A stretch of DNA of 64,000 bases, taken from contig JAEPLP010000001.1 of NCBI GenBank assembly GCA_017644375.1, positions 62,001 to 126,000 of the forward strand, read 5' to 3'. Under the pieces are notes generated by a model, which saw nothing but the letters and a program-made list of their open reading frames with translations, was not told where the DNA came from and made no database searches. Made by a program: the position numbers and the translations under genes. The stretch is from Prochlorococcus marinus CUG1435 (GTDB lineage: Bacteria; Cyanobacteriota; Cyanobacteriia; PCC-6307; Cyanobiaceae). Within the stretch, counting starts at the first letter, position 1; the number at the start of each line of letters is the position of its first letter. Shown piece after piece: positions 18,618 through 28,002 of this stretch.

Positions 18618-20037
18618 GATCCTTTAATTCTCCAATCAAATCATTCAGTACCTTTTTTGCATCACCAAAGACCATTGAGGTATTTGGCAGATCAAATAAA
18701 TCATTTTTTATTCCGGAGTAACCTGCACTCATACCACGTTTAATTACAAATACCGTTCTTGCTTCCTGAACATCAAGAACTGGCATGCCATATAAAGGAG
18801 AAGAGCTATCATTTTTAGCTTGAGGATTAACCACATCATTTGCTCCTAAAACTAAAACAACGTCCGTTGCTGGAAAATCAGGATTTACAACGTCCATCTC
18901 TTTAAGTTGTTCGTAAGGAACGTCTGCTTCTGCTAAAAGTACATTCATATGTCCAGGCATCCTCCCCGCTACAGGATGAATTGCGTAAACAACTTCAATA
19001 CCATTTTGCTCTAGTTTTTTTGTCACTTCCCTTAAAGTATGTTGAGCTTGAGCTACTGCCAGACCATAACCAGGAACAATAATTACCTTGTTGGCTGCCT
19101 CTAAAGTCAATGCGCATTCTTCAACACTGCAAGAAGTTATATTTGTATATTCTCCTGAACCAGAAGAGGCTGTACTTTGTGCCGATAAAGATCCTCCAAA
19201 AAGAACTGAGACCAATGATCTATTCATACCCTTGCACATTACTTGAGTAAGTATTAGACCTGCCGCTCCAACCATTGCGCCTGCTACTATCAAAAGCTGA
19301 CTATCTACAACGAAACCTGCTGCTGCCGCTGCAATCCCTGAATAACTATTTAATAAAGATATAACGACTGGCATATCAGCTCCACCAATTGGCAAAGTAA
19401 CTCCAATACCTAATAAAGAAGAAACTATAACTAAAAGCCAAATAGAACTTGTATTGCCGTTTATCAAATCAAAAAAGGCTATCAAGGAAGCAACTGCAAA
19501 AACAATATTTACAAAATGTCTAACTTTGCTCTGAGTCCATCCTGGAGTTGACAACCAACCCTGTAACTTTGCCATCGCCACAATTGAACCTGTGAAAGTT
19601 ATGGCACCAACAAATATAGAAACAGATATTGAAACTTCATTAATCAGTGACTTTAAAAAATCAAGATTTTCTACACTATTAGAAATAGGAAAAATAGCTA
19701 CTCCTAAGGCCACCAAAAGTGATGACATTCCTCCACAACCATTGAACAATGCCACTGTTTCAGGCATGGAGGTCATAGGTACTTTTTTTGCAAGAATTGC
19801 TCCGCATAAACTACCTATTATTGATCCAATTATTATCCAAATCCAAGACTGAATAGCAATTCCCGAAGTGCCTAAATAATAAGAAAGTAATCCTACTACT
19901 GATAGCGACATCGCAAATGCAGCTAATCTATTTGCATCCCTTGCTGATTTTACTTTTGACAATCCTTTTATTCCCAAAGCCAGTAAAAGTACTGCTAGAA
20001 GGTCAATAACGAATTTAATGATTACAGGTAGATTCAT
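18598..20037 (-). CDS. pntB: NAD(P) transhydrogenase subunit beta
   Basis: Integral membrane and NADP-binding subunit of proton-translocating transhydrogenase, which links NADH to NADPH through the proton gradient. 479 residues: about nine predicted membrane helices over residues 1-270, a linker, and the NADP(H) dIII domain with VIIVPGYGLAVAQAQH, HPVAGRMPGHMNVLLAEA, VLVLGANDVVNP and VIKRGMSAGYSG. All dIII fingerprints are intact. It is the third gene of the pntA1-pntA2-pntB operon, 8 bases after pntA2. Confidence 0.97.
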   Translation of the reverse strand: MNLPVIIKFVIDLLAVLLLALGIKGLSKVKSARDANRLAAFAMSLSVVGLLSYYLGTSGIAIQSWIWIIIGSIIGSLCGAILAKKVPMTSMPETVALFNGCGGMSSLLVALGVAIFPISNSVENLDFLKSLINEVSISVSIFVGAITFTGSIVAMAKLQGWLSTPGWTQSKVRHFVNIVFAVASLIAFFDLINGNTSSIWLLVIVSSLLGIGVTLPIGGADMPVVISLLNSYSGIAAAAAGFVVDSQLLIVAGAMVGAAGLILTQVMCKGMNRSLVSVLFGGSLSAQSTASSGSGEYTNITSCSVEECALTLEAANKVIIVPGYGLAVAQAQHTLREVTKKLEQNGIEVVYAIHPVAGRMPGHMNVLLAEADVPYEQLKEMDVVNPDFPATDVVLVLGANDVVNPQAKNDSSSPLYGMPVLDVQEARTVFVIKRGMSAGYSGIKNDLFDLPNTSMVFGDAKKVLNDLIGELKDLGVGEK

Positions 20038-20045
20038 TTTAAAAA

Positions 20046-20339
20046 TTACTTCTTATTTGACGGTTTACGACTAAACATCGCGAGCATTCGATCAGTTACA
20101 AAGAAACCACCTACAACGTTGAAAAGAGCAAATCCAAGAGAAACTGAACCAATTATTAAAAGTGGTACGTTACCTTCTGCTTTTACAATTAAAGTCAAGG
20201 CTGCAAGCATTGTTATTCCCGAAATTGCATTTGCTCCACTCATTAGAGGTGTGTGAAGAGTAGGAGGAACTTTTCCAATTAACTCGAGGCCTAATAAACT
20301 ACCAAGTAAAAGAACCCAAAGAAGACTTATAAAAGACAT
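20046..20339 (-). CDS. pntA2: NAD(P) transhydrogenase subunit alpha, membrane part
   Basis: A 97-residue protein with three hydrophobic helices (GSLLGLELIGKVPPTLHTPL, SGANAISGITMLAALTLI, PLLIIGSVSLGFALFNVVGG). This is the membrane domain that is fused to the NAD domain in E. coli PntA but separate in cyanobacteria. The conserved PPTLHTPLMSGANAISG segment is present. It lies 12 bases after pntA1 and 8 before pntB, all leftward, so the complex is made from one transcript. Confidence 0.95.
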   Translation of the reverse strand: MSFISLLWVLLLGSLLGLELIGKVPPTLHTPLMSGANAISGITMLAALTLIVKAEGNVPLLIIGSVSLGFALFNVVGGFFVTDRMLAMFSRKPSNKK

Positions 20340-20351
20340 AATTTTAAAACC

Positions 20352-21482
20352 TCAATTTTCAAAAACTTTATTTTGAAGAACAACTCCTTCATCGCTTAAT
20401 AAACATCCGGAAATGAGTTCATCCTCTTTATCTAATTTAATTAGACCATCTTTTATAAATGGTGTAATCAAAGATGTTAAGTTTTTAGCATAAAGTGAAC
20501 TTGCATCATAAGGAACTGAAGAGGGTAATTCCCCCGCTCCTATAAGTTTTACCCCATCTTTGATAATAGTTTCATTTGATTTTGTTCCTTCGCAGTTGCC
20601 TCCCTGAGAAACTGCTAAATCAATAACTACTGCTCCAGGCCTCATTTTTTTAATCATGGGTGAGTCTATTAAAACAGGGGCCTTTTTACCTAGAACTTGC
20701 GCAGTACATATAGCAACATCAGCTTCAGATAAATATTTAGTTAAAGTTGCCTTCTGTTTTGAGAGGAATTCAGGTGTTACAGCTTTTGCATAACCTCCTG
20801 CCTCTCCTGGCTTTTCCTCAACTTCAGGAAGCTCTATAAATCTTGCTCCGAGGGACTCTACTTGTTCTTTAACAGCAGGTCTAATATCAGATACAAATAC
20901 TATTGCTCCAAGTCTTTTTGCTGTCGCAACTGCCTGTAATCCTGCAACGCCTCCACCAAGAACCACTACTTTGGCAGGTTGGACTGTCCCAGCTGCAGTC
21001 ATAAGCATTGGGAAATATCTATCTAACTCACTTGCAGCCAAAAGAACTGCTTTATATCCAGCAATATTGGCCTGTGAAGAAAGAACATCAGAAGATTGAG
21101 CTCTACTAATCCTCGGAAGCAACTCTAGTGACAAAGCTGAAATCTTATTACTATTTATAATCCTTAGAAGCTCCTTATTACCATATGGGTTAAGAAGACC
21201 GAGAAGAACAGCGCCTTTCTTTAACTTAGTTAAATTATCCTCTGATGGAGTTTGAACACAAAATATTAAGTCCGCTTCACCCCAAATTTTTTGATCTAAG
21301 TTGTTTATTATTGTTCCGCCCGATTCTTCATATGATAAGTCACTAAATCCTGATAATTTCCCTGCTGAACTTTCAATATAAACATCACATCCAAGGCTTT
21401 TTAATTTCTTTACCGCTTCTGGTGTAGCTGAAACTCTCCTTTCACCAGAGCTTGTTTCGGAAGGAATAAGTATCTTTGTCAA
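20352..21482 (-). CDS. pntA1: NAD(P) transhydrogenase subunit alpha, NAD-binding part
   Basis: Soluble dI domain, 376 residues, of the transhydrogenase; binds NAD(H) and passes hydride to dIII of PntB. It shows RRVSATPEAVKKL near the start, SALSLELLPRISRAQ, the Rossmann loop VVLGGGVAGLQAVATAKRLG, SDIRPAVKEQVESLGA and VIDLAVSQGGNCEG. It resembles alanine dehydrogenase, but the adjoining pntA2 and pntB settle the assignment. First gene of the operon; the promoter should lie in the AT-rich 21483-21609 shared with the divergent gene. Confidence 0.96.
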   Translation of the reverse strand: MTKILIPSETSSGERRVSATPEAVKKLKSLGCDVYIESSAGKLSGFSDLSYEESGGTIINNLDQKIWGEADLIFCVQTPSEDNLTKLKKGAVLLGLLNPYGNKELLRIINSNKISALSLELLPRISRAQSSDVLSSQANIAGYKAVLLAASELDRYFPMLMTAAGTVQPAKVVVLGGGVAGLQAVATAKRLGAIVFVSDIRPAVKEQVESLGARFIELPEVEEKPGEAGGYAKAVTPEFLSKQKATLTKYLSEADVAICTAQVLGKKAPVLIDSPMIKKMRPGAVVIDLAVSQGGNCEGTKSNETIIKDGVKLIGAGELPSSVPYDASSLYAKNLTSLITPFIKDGLIKLDKEDELISGCLLSDEGVVLQNKVFEN

Positions 21483-21609
21483 TTTATTTATTTTTTTAAC
21501 ATACTAAATATAAATTGCAGAAAGTCAAAAGTCTTGGATTTTTGTTAAAAATATATTTTCTTTTCTATAAAAAATAGCTATCTAGAATATATAAGTACTA
21601 AATAATCCA

Positions 21610-22188
21610 ATGAGTATAAAAGCAATCGAATGTCCTGATGGAGTGTGCCACAGTCATCATGGTGGTCATGCTGTTCCAAGGCAAGCTATGCAGAAAAATC
21701 TAGAAAAGCATGGTAAAGACTGGTGCGAGAAATTAGCAGAGAGAATTTATGAAATGTCAGTTGATACTTATTCACAGACAGTCATGCCCAGTCTCCACTC
21801 GGCAGGTTGGCAAAGAAGACATTTAGATTGGGAATTTAAGCTGGCAGAAAATGATTCTGAACCTGATGAAGCTCTTGTTGAAGGAATTATTAATGCCACA
21901 GAAAGCTTTCTAAGGAGTAGTGAGGTGCATAGATTATTTATTCAAGAATTAGTTCAGGGCACATTCGAGGAAGCAAATGATAAAAAAATAATTTCTAAAG
22001 CAATAAAATCTATCATTGAAGAAGAAATTGTTAGTTCACTAAGAGAAAAGAAAGAAACTCTTTTAAAGAAAATATCCGCAAAATTAATATCAGAAGAAAA
22101 AGTTAGCGAGGAACTTGCAATAAATTCAGCTAAAGAGGGTTTTGAAGAAGTTGAAAGGCTACTTGCAAATCACAGCGAGGCAGTCTAA
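21610..22188 (+). CDS. Conserved cyanobacterial protein of unknown function
   Basis: 192 residues, not recognised to a named family. The N-terminus is Cys/His-rich (ECPDGVCHSHHGGHAVPR), which could bind a metal, and the rest is helical with alternating charged residues, including a Lys/Glu-rich segment at about 135-165. No signal peptide or membrane span is visible. It is divergent from pntA1 with a 127-base gap. Codon use and composition match the neighbours, so it looks like a native gene. Function unknown. Confidence 0.75.
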   Translation: MSIKAIECPDGVCHSHHGGHAVPRQAMQKNLEKHGKDWCEKLAERIYEMSVDTYSQTVMPSLHSAGWQRRHLDWEFKLAENDSEPDEALVEGIINATESFLRSSEVHRLFIQELVQGTFEEANDKKIISKAIKSIIEEEIVSSLREKKETLLKKISAKLISEEKVSEELAINSAKEGFEEVERLLANHSEAV

Positions 22189-22194
22189 CTCTAT

Positions 22195-22227
22195 TTCTTT
22201 ATATTTTCTTTATATTTTCTTTATAAT
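22195..22227. repeat. Three tandem 11-base units (TTCTTTATATT)
   Basis: Three direct copies of TTCTTTATATT, the last with one changed base at the end, directly after the stop of the gene ending at 22188. They look like a slippage product in AT-rich spacer. No function is proposed. Confidence 0.7.
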
Positions 22228-22353
22228 TTACCCAAAAATTGGCTCAAATATAAATTAAAGATTAAATTATTGTTTGGAAGTACAAAGTTGTAACTTATTA
22301 GACAATACATAAGTTCTTTGATGTGTTTATCTATATACAACTTAAATCTTCCA

Positions 22354-22578
22354 ATGGACAATTTCATTAGAAAAAGGATCGATATAGCTACCTGTTGGGC
22401 AACCAATAGAATATCTGCAATGGACACTTTAGAAAGGTATGAAGACAGTTATGCAATCGCGGAAGAATTTAGAGAGTGGATATTACATATTGGAGAAAAA
22501 AACGAAAATTTAAAAGATTCTGTTTTAATCTTCCCAAATGAATTAAAAAAGTTATTAGATCAAAAAGTCAACGATTGA
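22354..22578 (+). CDS. Small conserved hypothetical protein
   Basis: 74 residues from ATG 22354 (MDNFIRKRIDIATCW). An upstream in-frame ATG at 22318 would add 12 residues that look like spacer sequence, so the later start is preferred. The protein is acidic and helical (TLERYEDSYAIAEEFREW, NELKKLLDQKVND), with no signal peptide or membrane span. Not recognised. It lies between another unknown gene and the NTRC gene on the same strand. Confidence 0.6.
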   Translation: MDNFIRKRIDIATCWATNRISAMDTLERYEDSYAIAEEFREWILHIGEKNENLKDSVLIFPNELKKLLDQKVND

Positions 22579-22657
22579 GAAATAAATCTTTCGAGTGAAA
22601 TCCGCCCTACAATATTTGGGTTAGTTTATTATTATTAATAGTGAAATTAGCAAATAA

Positions 22658-24034
22658 ATGGAAAATAAAGAGAAGATTTCAAACGTAGAAAATGTTGTAA
22701 TTATAGGTTCGGGACCTGCAGGTTACACCGCTGCAATATATGCCGCACGAGCAAATCTTCAACCATTACTTGTAACAGGATTTAATTCTGGTGGAATTCC
22801 TGGTGGGCAATTAATGACTACAACATTTGTTGAAAATTATCCAGGTTTCCCAGATGGAGTACTGGGTCCTGAATTGATGGATCTAATGAAGGCTCAAGCA
22901 GAAAGATGGGGTACTAATTTATACGAAAGTGATGTTGTGTCAATAAATACTGATTCACACCCATTTGAATTAAAAACTTTAGAAGGGACTATAAAAACTA
23001 ACTCAATTATTATTGCAACTGGAGCAAGTGCTAATAGATTAGGCGTGATAAATGAAGATAAATTCTGGAGTAAAGGAATAAGTGCTTGTGCAATCTGTGA
23101 TGGAGCAACTCCACAATTCAGAGATGAAGAACTAGCTGTTATAGGAGGAGGCGACTCTGCATGTGAAGAAGCCGCATACCTCACGAAGTATGGCAGCAAG
23201 GTGCATTTAATTGTTAGATCAGAAAAATTAAGGGCTAGCGCTGCAATGGTAGATAGAGTAAAAGCTAACCCAAAGATAGAAATTCATTGGAACACAAAAG
23301 TTGATAAAGCTGATGGTTCTGAATGGCTTGAGAGAATAGAAACTATTAACTCTCAAGAAGGTAAAGGGGAAATCAATATAAAAGGTCTTTTTTACGCGAT
23401 AGGTCACACACCAAATACGAAGTTTTTGGGCAACAAAATTGACTTAGATAATAAGGGATATATTGCTTGTAAATCAGGAAGACCAGAAACATCTATCGAA
23501 GGCATCTTTGCAGCAGGTGATGTTGTTGATTCTGAGTGGAGACAAGGAGTTACCGCTGCAGGAACTGGTTGCATGGCAGCATTAGCTACCGAGAGGTGGC
23601 TAGCCGAGAAAAACTTAGCAAAAACTATAGTTAGAGAAACACCCGAACCAGAAAAAAAACTTAATTCATCAGATTTTAATGAAGAAGAAGTTAATGAAGA
23701 CACTTTCGATTCAAATTCTGAATGGCAAAAAGGCAGTTATGCATTAAGGAAACTTTATCACGAGAGTAAAAAACCTATTTTAGTAATTTTTAGTTCTCCA
23801 AGTTGCGGCCCATGTCATGTTTTGAAACCTCAGTTAAAAAGGGTAATTAAAGAACTTGATGGTGCAGTTCTTGGGGTTGAAATAGATATTGATAAAGATC
23901 AAGATATTGCAAAACAAGCTGGTATTAACGGCACACCAACAGTTCAACTTTTTAAAGAAAAATTATTAAAAAAACAATGGCAAGGTGTTAAGCAAAGAAG
24001 TGAGTTTAAAGAAGCGATAAAAAATATTATCTAA
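22658..24034 (+). CDS. trxB: NADPH-thioredoxin reductase C (thioredoxin reductase fused to thioredoxin)
   Basis: 458 residues in two modules. The reductase has the FAD loop IGSGPAGYTAAIYAARA (about 15-31), the redox motif CAICDG (about 144-149), the NADPH loop VIGGGDSACEEAAYL and IFAAGDVVDSEWRQG near its end. A polar linker (about 325-350) joins a thioredoxin domain with SSPSCGPCHVLKP at about 381, the SCGPC form usual in NTRC proteins, and cis-proline GTPTVQLF. It supplies electrons to 2-Cys peroxiredoxins and other targets using NADPH in the dark. Both disulfide sites are intact. Confidence 0.96.
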   Translation: MENKEKISNVENVVIIGSGPAGYTAAIYAARANLQPLLVTGFNSGGIPGGQLMTTTFVENYPGFPDGVLGPELMDLMKAQAERWGTNLYESDVVSINTDSHPFELKTLEGTIKTNSIIIATGASANRLGVINEDKFWSKGISACAICDGATPQFRDEELAVIGGGDSACEEAAYLTKYGSKVHLIVRSEKLRASAAMVDRVKANPKIEIHWNTKVDKADGSEWLERIETINSQEGKGEINIKGLFYAIGHTPNTKFLGNKIDLDNKGYIACKSGRPETSIEGIFAAGDVVDSEWRQGVTAAGTGCMAALATERWLAEKNLAKTIVRETPEPEKKLNSSDFNEEEVNEDTFDSNSEWQKGSYALRKLYHESKKPILVIFSSPSCGPCHVLKPQLKRVIKELDGAVLGVEIDIDKDQDIAKQAGINGTPTVQLFKEKLLKKQWQGVKQRSEFKEAIKNII

Positions 24035-24043
24035 AGTATCTTT

Positions 24044-24310
24044 TTATTTATTATTTCTCTTAGGGTTATTTTTATTAGTAGTAGGTTTAGCACCACCTGC
24101 ATTTCTTTCTCTATAAGTTATCCTCCCTCTAGAGAGATCATAAGGACTAATCTCAACTAAAACTTTATCTCCAGCTAATAATTTAATTCTAAATTTAGTC
24201 AATTTACCTGCAGCTCTACATAAACATTGATGTCCTTCAGGTTGTTCTAAGGTAACCAAATAAAATCCATTCCCCTGCTCTTTTTCTATTACACCTGAAG
24301 TTTCAATCAT
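24044..24310 (-). CDS. infA: Translation initiation factor IF-1 with basic tail
   Basis: OB-fold factor that occupies the ribosomal A site during initiation. Residues 1-70 match IF-1: SGVIEKEQGNGFYLVTLE, CLCRAAGKLTKFRIKLLAGD and ISPYDLSRGRITYR. The protein has 88 residues instead of the usual 71-73; the extra C-terminus is Asn/Lys-rich (TTNKNNPKRNNK). Cyanobacteria usually keep an infA copy in the ribosomal protein cluster; this copy stands alone, tail to tail with NTRC (9-base gap), so it may be a second version. That cannot be settled from this window. Confidence 0.92.
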   Translation of the reverse strand: MIETSGVIEKEQGNGFYLVTLEQPEGHQCLCRAAGKLTKFRIKLLAGDKVLVEISPYDLSRGRITYRERNAGGAKPTTNKNNPKRNNK

Positions 24311-24402
24311 TAATTAATCTTTTACTAAGTACATATTATCAGAAAAAGATTGGCCAAAATTGATTTAAAAAAAATTACATCCGTAAAAATATGAAATTAA
24401 AT

Positions 24403-24615
24403 TCAAATTGAAAATTTAATTTCATTAATTATTTGAAGTTGTCCATAGTAAAAATTTGCTTTTGCAATTTTTTCAGAATCTTCTAATTGATCAAAAAAAA
24501 CAAACCCAAGGCTTTCCCATAATGAAGATCCGCAAACATTATTCAATTCATTTTTTGCTTCTTTTGCAAAATTATCTAGTTTTCTTTCAAGGTTTTTAGA
24601 CTTAGAAACAGACAT
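24403..24615 (-). CDS. Small conserved hypothetical protein
   Basis: 70 residues, helical and charged at the start (SKSKNLERKLDNFAKEAKNE), then GSSLWESLGFVFFDQLED and a segment ending NEIKFSI. No signal peptide or membrane span; no family recognised. It lies between infA and ycf39 on the same strand. Gene-like codon use and a clean ATG support it, but the function is unknown. Confidence 0.6.
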   Translation of the reverse strand: MSVSKSKNLERKLDNFAKEAKNELNNVCGSSLWESLGFVFFDQLEDSEKIAKANFYYGQLQIINEIKFSI

Positions 24616-24671
24616 AGGTAAATACTATTTAATATAGTACAAATATACTATCTGATTCTAAAATTGCAACA

Positions 24672-25634
24672 TTAAAAGGGTAATCTCTTTTTTTCTTCAA
24701 TATTAAGATCTGCTTCCATTTCCCTTAATCTTTTAAGTATTTGTTGATAGTACTCCTTTATATAACTCTCTAGTGAGGTCATATCATCTTTTTTAAGTTC
24801 CAATATTTCGTAAGTTTTGCTCATGTCAGCATCTAATGATTCACCACTACTAGTTACTTCAGCAAAAGCCAATCGCTCAGCAACATTAAGGGAATCTTGG
24901 AAAAAGGAAACTACTTTTTGAGTGACACTAATAAGGAAGGGGGAAACTCTAAAAATTTTCGCCTTTTTTTCACTAAATTTTTCACATAAAGATATAACTT
25001 CATTTGAATCCCATGCTTTTGGACCTACTAATGGCAATGATGTTCTGTGAGTTTTTGGATTATTTACTGCTGCTACAACAATTTTCGCCATATCTTGAGT
25101 ATTCATATAAGCAATTTTAGTTGGAGTACCACTCATCCACACTGCCTGACTATCCAAGATTGGGATGGCGAATTGACCAATAACTCCTTGCATAAAAGCT
25201 GCACATTTGAAAATGGTATATTCCAGATCAGATTTCTCAAGAAGTTTTTCAGTACAATATTTAATGTCCATTAAAGGTACATTTCTAAACTTTTCTGTTA
25301 GGAGGATAGAAAGGAATATTACCCTTTTTACGTTTAAAGATTCGCAAGCATTGAATAAGTTAAGTTTTCCATCCCAATCAATTTCATAAATACTTTTAGG
25401 ATCATCTGGCCTACTAGTCGCTGCATCAATAACTACTTCAATGTCTTGCAATGCATATTCGATATCAGAAGAATTTAATAAATTACCTTTTGTTAGCTCA
25501 CAACCCCATTCTTGTAGAAAGGAAGATTTTCTTGGATTTCTTACAAAACATCTTACTTCATGTCCATCTTCTATAGCTTGCTTTGCTATTTGTCTACCAA
25601 GTGTCCCTGTTGCTCCTACTAAAAGAATCTTCAT
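24672..25634 (-). CDS. ycf39: Ycf39-type NmrA-like protein (PSII assembly / pigment delivery)
   Basis: 320-residue atypical short-chain dehydrogenase. The NAD(P) loop is VGATGTLGRQIAKQA at 5-19, followed by CFVRNPRKSSFLQEWG and GNLLNSSDIEYAL, typical of Ycf39; ATSRPDDPKSIYEIDW and LVGPKAWDSNEVI also match. Ycf39 helps deliver chlorophyll to newly made D1 during photosystem II assembly and lacks clear oxidoreductase activity. It sits beside petM and near ycf4 and psbD/psbC. Confidence 0.92.
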   Translation of the reverse strand: MKILLVGATGTLGRQIAKQAIEDGHEVRCFVRNPRKSSFLQEWGCELTKGNLLNSSDIEYALQDIEVVIDAATSRPDDPKSIYEIDWDGKLNLFNACESLNVKRVIFLSILLTEKFRNVPLMDIKYCTEKLLEKSDLEYTIFKCAAFMQGVIGQFAIPILDSQAVWMSGTPTKIAYMNTQDMAKIVVAAVNNPKTHRTSLPLVGPKAWDSNEVISLCEKFSEKKAKIFRVSPFLISVTQKVVSFFQDSLNVAERLAFAEVTSSGESLDADMSKTYEILELKKDDMTSLESYIKEYYQQILKRLREMEADLNIEEKKRLPF

Positions 25635-25691
25635 ACTTAAGATTTACTTAACTTTAAGACCATAACTCAAATTGTGATGTATCCGTGAGAA

Positions 25692-25790
25692 TCAGTCTCC
25701 CTGAAACTTTAATAACAAAGCACCACCAACTAATCCTATTGGTATCAGTATCCAAAAAACTGCTGCAATACTAAAAATTTCTTTAGCCAT
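25692..25790 (-). CDS. petM: Cytochrome b6f complex subunit 7 (PetM)
   Basis: A 32-residue protein read from ATG 25788-25790 to TGA 25692-25694: [13 protein letters not shown] followed by [18 protein letters not shown]. One membrane span and a short charged end match PetM, a small stabilising subunit of the cytochrome b6f complex. It is upstream of ycf39 on the same strand, separated by 57 bases, and is divergent from the hydrolase beginning near 25884. Confidence 0.93.
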
Positions 25791-25883
25791 AGTAAAATTC
25801 AATGATTACTATAATTTACATACAAAATACATTTATTTGTTAAAAATGTAGATAATTCAAATATCTTGAAAATTTTTGAATAT

Positions 25884-26825
25884 ATGAATAATAATTTTAA
25901 AAAAAATTTAAACATTCCTAATTACTGGAATTGGAATGGTTTTAAAATTTGTTGGAGTGTTACAGGCGAAGAAAATGAGATTCCAATTATCTTTCTCCAT
26001 GGATTTGGAGCAAGTCGAAAACATTGGAGAAACAATTTAGAGTATTTTGCGAAAAAGAATTTTGCCTCTTATTCTTTGGATTTAATAGGATTTGGGGATT
26101 CAGATCAACCTGGGATTAGACAAATTGGAAAATTAAATAATGAGATTTGGTCTGATCAAGTGAAAGACTTTATTGCACAGGTAATAAGACCAAAGAATTC
26201 TGGGAAAGTAATTCTTATTGGCAATTCACTTGGATCACTAGTTGCTTTAACATGTGCTGTTTCATTAGAGGATCAGATTGCAACAGTTATTGCATCACCT
26301 TTGCCAGATCAAATTCAAGAAAATAAAAAGTCCATAACAAAAAAACCATCATTTAAGAACTTTCAAGATAGATTCATAACAATATTTTTTTTGTTTTTCC
26401 CTTTGGAGATTATTTTATTTTTAATAACTAAATTAGGGGTTATTAAACTGGGACTAAATTCTGCCTATTTCAAAAAAGATAATATTGATCGCGAACTAAT
26501 AGATTTGGTAACAAAACCAGTTTTAAGGAGAACTTCAGCTAGATCATTAAGAGCAATGTGTATTGGAATGTCTTGTAGAGATGAAAAATTTAAAGCTTCT
26601 CACCTTTTGAAAAAACTTAGCGCATCAAAAAAAGTTCCTTTTTTATTGATTTGGGGCGAAAAAGATAATTTCATACCTTTGTTTGTTGGTAAAAAGATTG
26701 CAAATTTCCATAGATGGGTAAAATTAAAAATAGTATCCAATTCAGGGCATTGTATCCATGATGAAGACCCTTCAGTATTCAATAGAATTTCTTATGAATG
26801 GATTAGAGATTTAAAAACCTTTTAA
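25884..26825 (+). CDS. Alpha/beta hydrolase
   Basis: Serine hydrolase of the alpha/beta fold. Oxyanion region FLHGFGASRKHWRNN, then SLDLIGFGDSDQPG, nucleophile elbow LIGNSLGSLVAL, catalytic Asp in WGEKDNFIP and His in SNSGHCIHDEDP, so the triad is complete. A hydrophobic cap segment with FLFFPLEIILFLITKLG lies in the middle. The ATG at 25884 (MNNNFKKN) is preferred; a TTG at 25866 in the same frame would add six residues. ilvH starts 3 bases after the stop. Many cyanobacteria have such plastid-like hydrolases; the substrate is unknown. Confidence 0.88.
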   Translation: MNNNFKKNLNIPNYWNWNGFKICWSVTGEENEIPIIFLHGFGASRKHWRNNLEYFAKKNFASYSLDLIGFGDSDQPGIRQIGKLNNEIWSDQVKDFIAQVIRPKNSGKVILIGNSLGSLVALTCAVSLEDQIATVIASPLPDQIQENKKSITKKPSFKNFQDRFITIFFLFFPLEIILFLITKLGVIKLGLNSAYFKKDNIDRELIDLVTKPVLRRTSARSLRAMCIGMSCRDEKFKASHLLKKLSASKKVPFLLIWGEKDNFIPLFVGKKIANFHRWVKLKIVSNSGHCIHDEDPSVFNRISYEWIRDLKTF

Positions 26826-26828
26826 AAT

Positions 26829-27353
26829 ATGAAACATACATTATCAGTTCTTGTAGAAGATGAATCTGGAGCCTTGAGTAGAATCTCAGGTCTCTTCGCC
26901 AGAAGGGGATTCAACATAGATAGCCTTGCAGTAGGACCTGCTGAATCTAAAGGGATTTCAAGGTTAACAATGGTAGTAGAGGGTGATGATGAAACTCTTC
27001 AACAAATGACTAAGCAACTTAATAAGTTATTTAATGTTCTGGGAGTTGTAGATTTTACTAATCTCGCAGCTGTTGAAAGGGAATTGATGTTACTAAAAGT
27101 TTCATCGAAAGAAGATACTAGGAGTAATATCCTTGATATAGTACAGATTTTCCGTGCAAAAGTTGTTGATGTATCAGATATAGCCTTAACTCTCGAGGTA
27201 GTTGGAGATCCTGGGAAGTTAGTTGCTCTAGAGAAATTACTCGAGCCATACGGCATTCTTGAAATAGCGAGGACTGGTAAGGTAGCTCTTAAACGCTCTT
27301 CAGGAGTTAATACAGAAATGTTGAAAATAAATAAATATTCTCTAGAACTTTAA
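26829..27353 (+). CDS. ilvH: Acetolactate synthase small subunit
   Basis: Regulatory subunit of the first common enzyme of branched-chain amino acid synthesis. 174 residues: N-terminal ACT domain ([45 protein letters not shown]), then ERELMLLKV and a C-terminal ACT-like domain ([33 protein letters not shown]). Valine feedback is mediated by the N-terminal domain. It begins 3 bases after the hydrolase and overlaps the convergent cyclophilin gene by 4 bases. Confidence 0.96.
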   Translation: MKHTLSVLVEDESGALSRISGLFARRGFNIDSLAVGPAESKGISRLTMVVEGDDETLQQMTKQLNKLFNVLGVVDFTNLAAVERELMLLKVSSKEDTRSNILDIVQIFRAKVVDVSDIALTLEVVGDPGKLVALEKLLEPYGILEIARTGKVALKRSSGVNTEMLKINKYSLEL

Positions 27354-27961
27354 TTAGATATCTGGACTGCCTTGATGTAGTCTTCTTTATTGATTTTTTC
27401 GAGTACGTCTAATCCTTTAATAATCTTTCCAAAAATCGAATATCTTCCATCTAGTTCTGGGATCTTAGTCGTTACAAAAAAAAATTCAGTAGATGAAGAC
27501 TTATTCTTACCGCTTTTAACCATAGCGATTGATCCACTCTCAAAAGTATTAACTAAATTTACTGTTTCACTAGGATTTTTTATTTGATAGCTATATCTTG
27601 GTTTTATTTCTTCTTTGAATTTTATTTCTAAAGGTATTGTTGGACTTGTCTTATTCAGGTTTTGTTTTCGTTCTATATAAGATTTATTTTCTGGATTAAC
27701 GCCGCCATGTATAAACCTTATTTGGGGATAATTTATTATTTTATAAAATTTTTTATTTTCATAAATATTATTGTCTATATTTTCCAGAAAATTTGATACT
27801 GTTACTGGGTTATCTTTACCAAATAATTTTACCTCAAAATCACCTTTTGAAGTTTTAAAATTAACCACCTTATTATTCTGCACACAACTAAATTTAAGTT
27901 TTTGGCAGTAATAATTTGGATCAATCTTACTTTTATAACTACAAGCTTGAACCAAAATCAA
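27350..27961 (-). CDS. Cyclophilin-type peptidyl-prolyl isomerase, probable lipoprotein
   Basis: Cyclophilin-like fold over about residues 30-200: [73 protein letters not shown]. The His/Arg pattern of active cyclophilins is reduced. The given start is TTG at 27959-27961, which yields only MILVQAC before a lipobox-like Cys. The frame stays open upstream to TAA at 28022, and 27962-28006 encode a better signal peptide (KKKYFLKTLSF...), which would need an AUA start at 28004-28006. A periplasmic or thylakoid-lumen lipoprotein is therefore likely. Family sure, start unsure. Confidence 0.85.
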   Translation of the reverse strand: MILVQACSYKSKIDPNYYCQKLKFSCVQNNKVVNFKTSKGDFEVKLFGKDNPVTVSNFLENIDNNIYENKKFYKIINYPQIRFIHGGVNPENKSYIERKQNLNKTSPTIPLEIKFKEEIKPRYSYQIKNPSETVNLVNTFESGSIAMVKSGKNKSSSTEFFFVTTKIPELDGRYSIFGKIIKGLDVLEKINKEDYIKAVQISN

Positions 27962-28002
27962 AACCTGTATAAAAGATAATGTTTTTAAAAAATATTTTTT
28001 TT

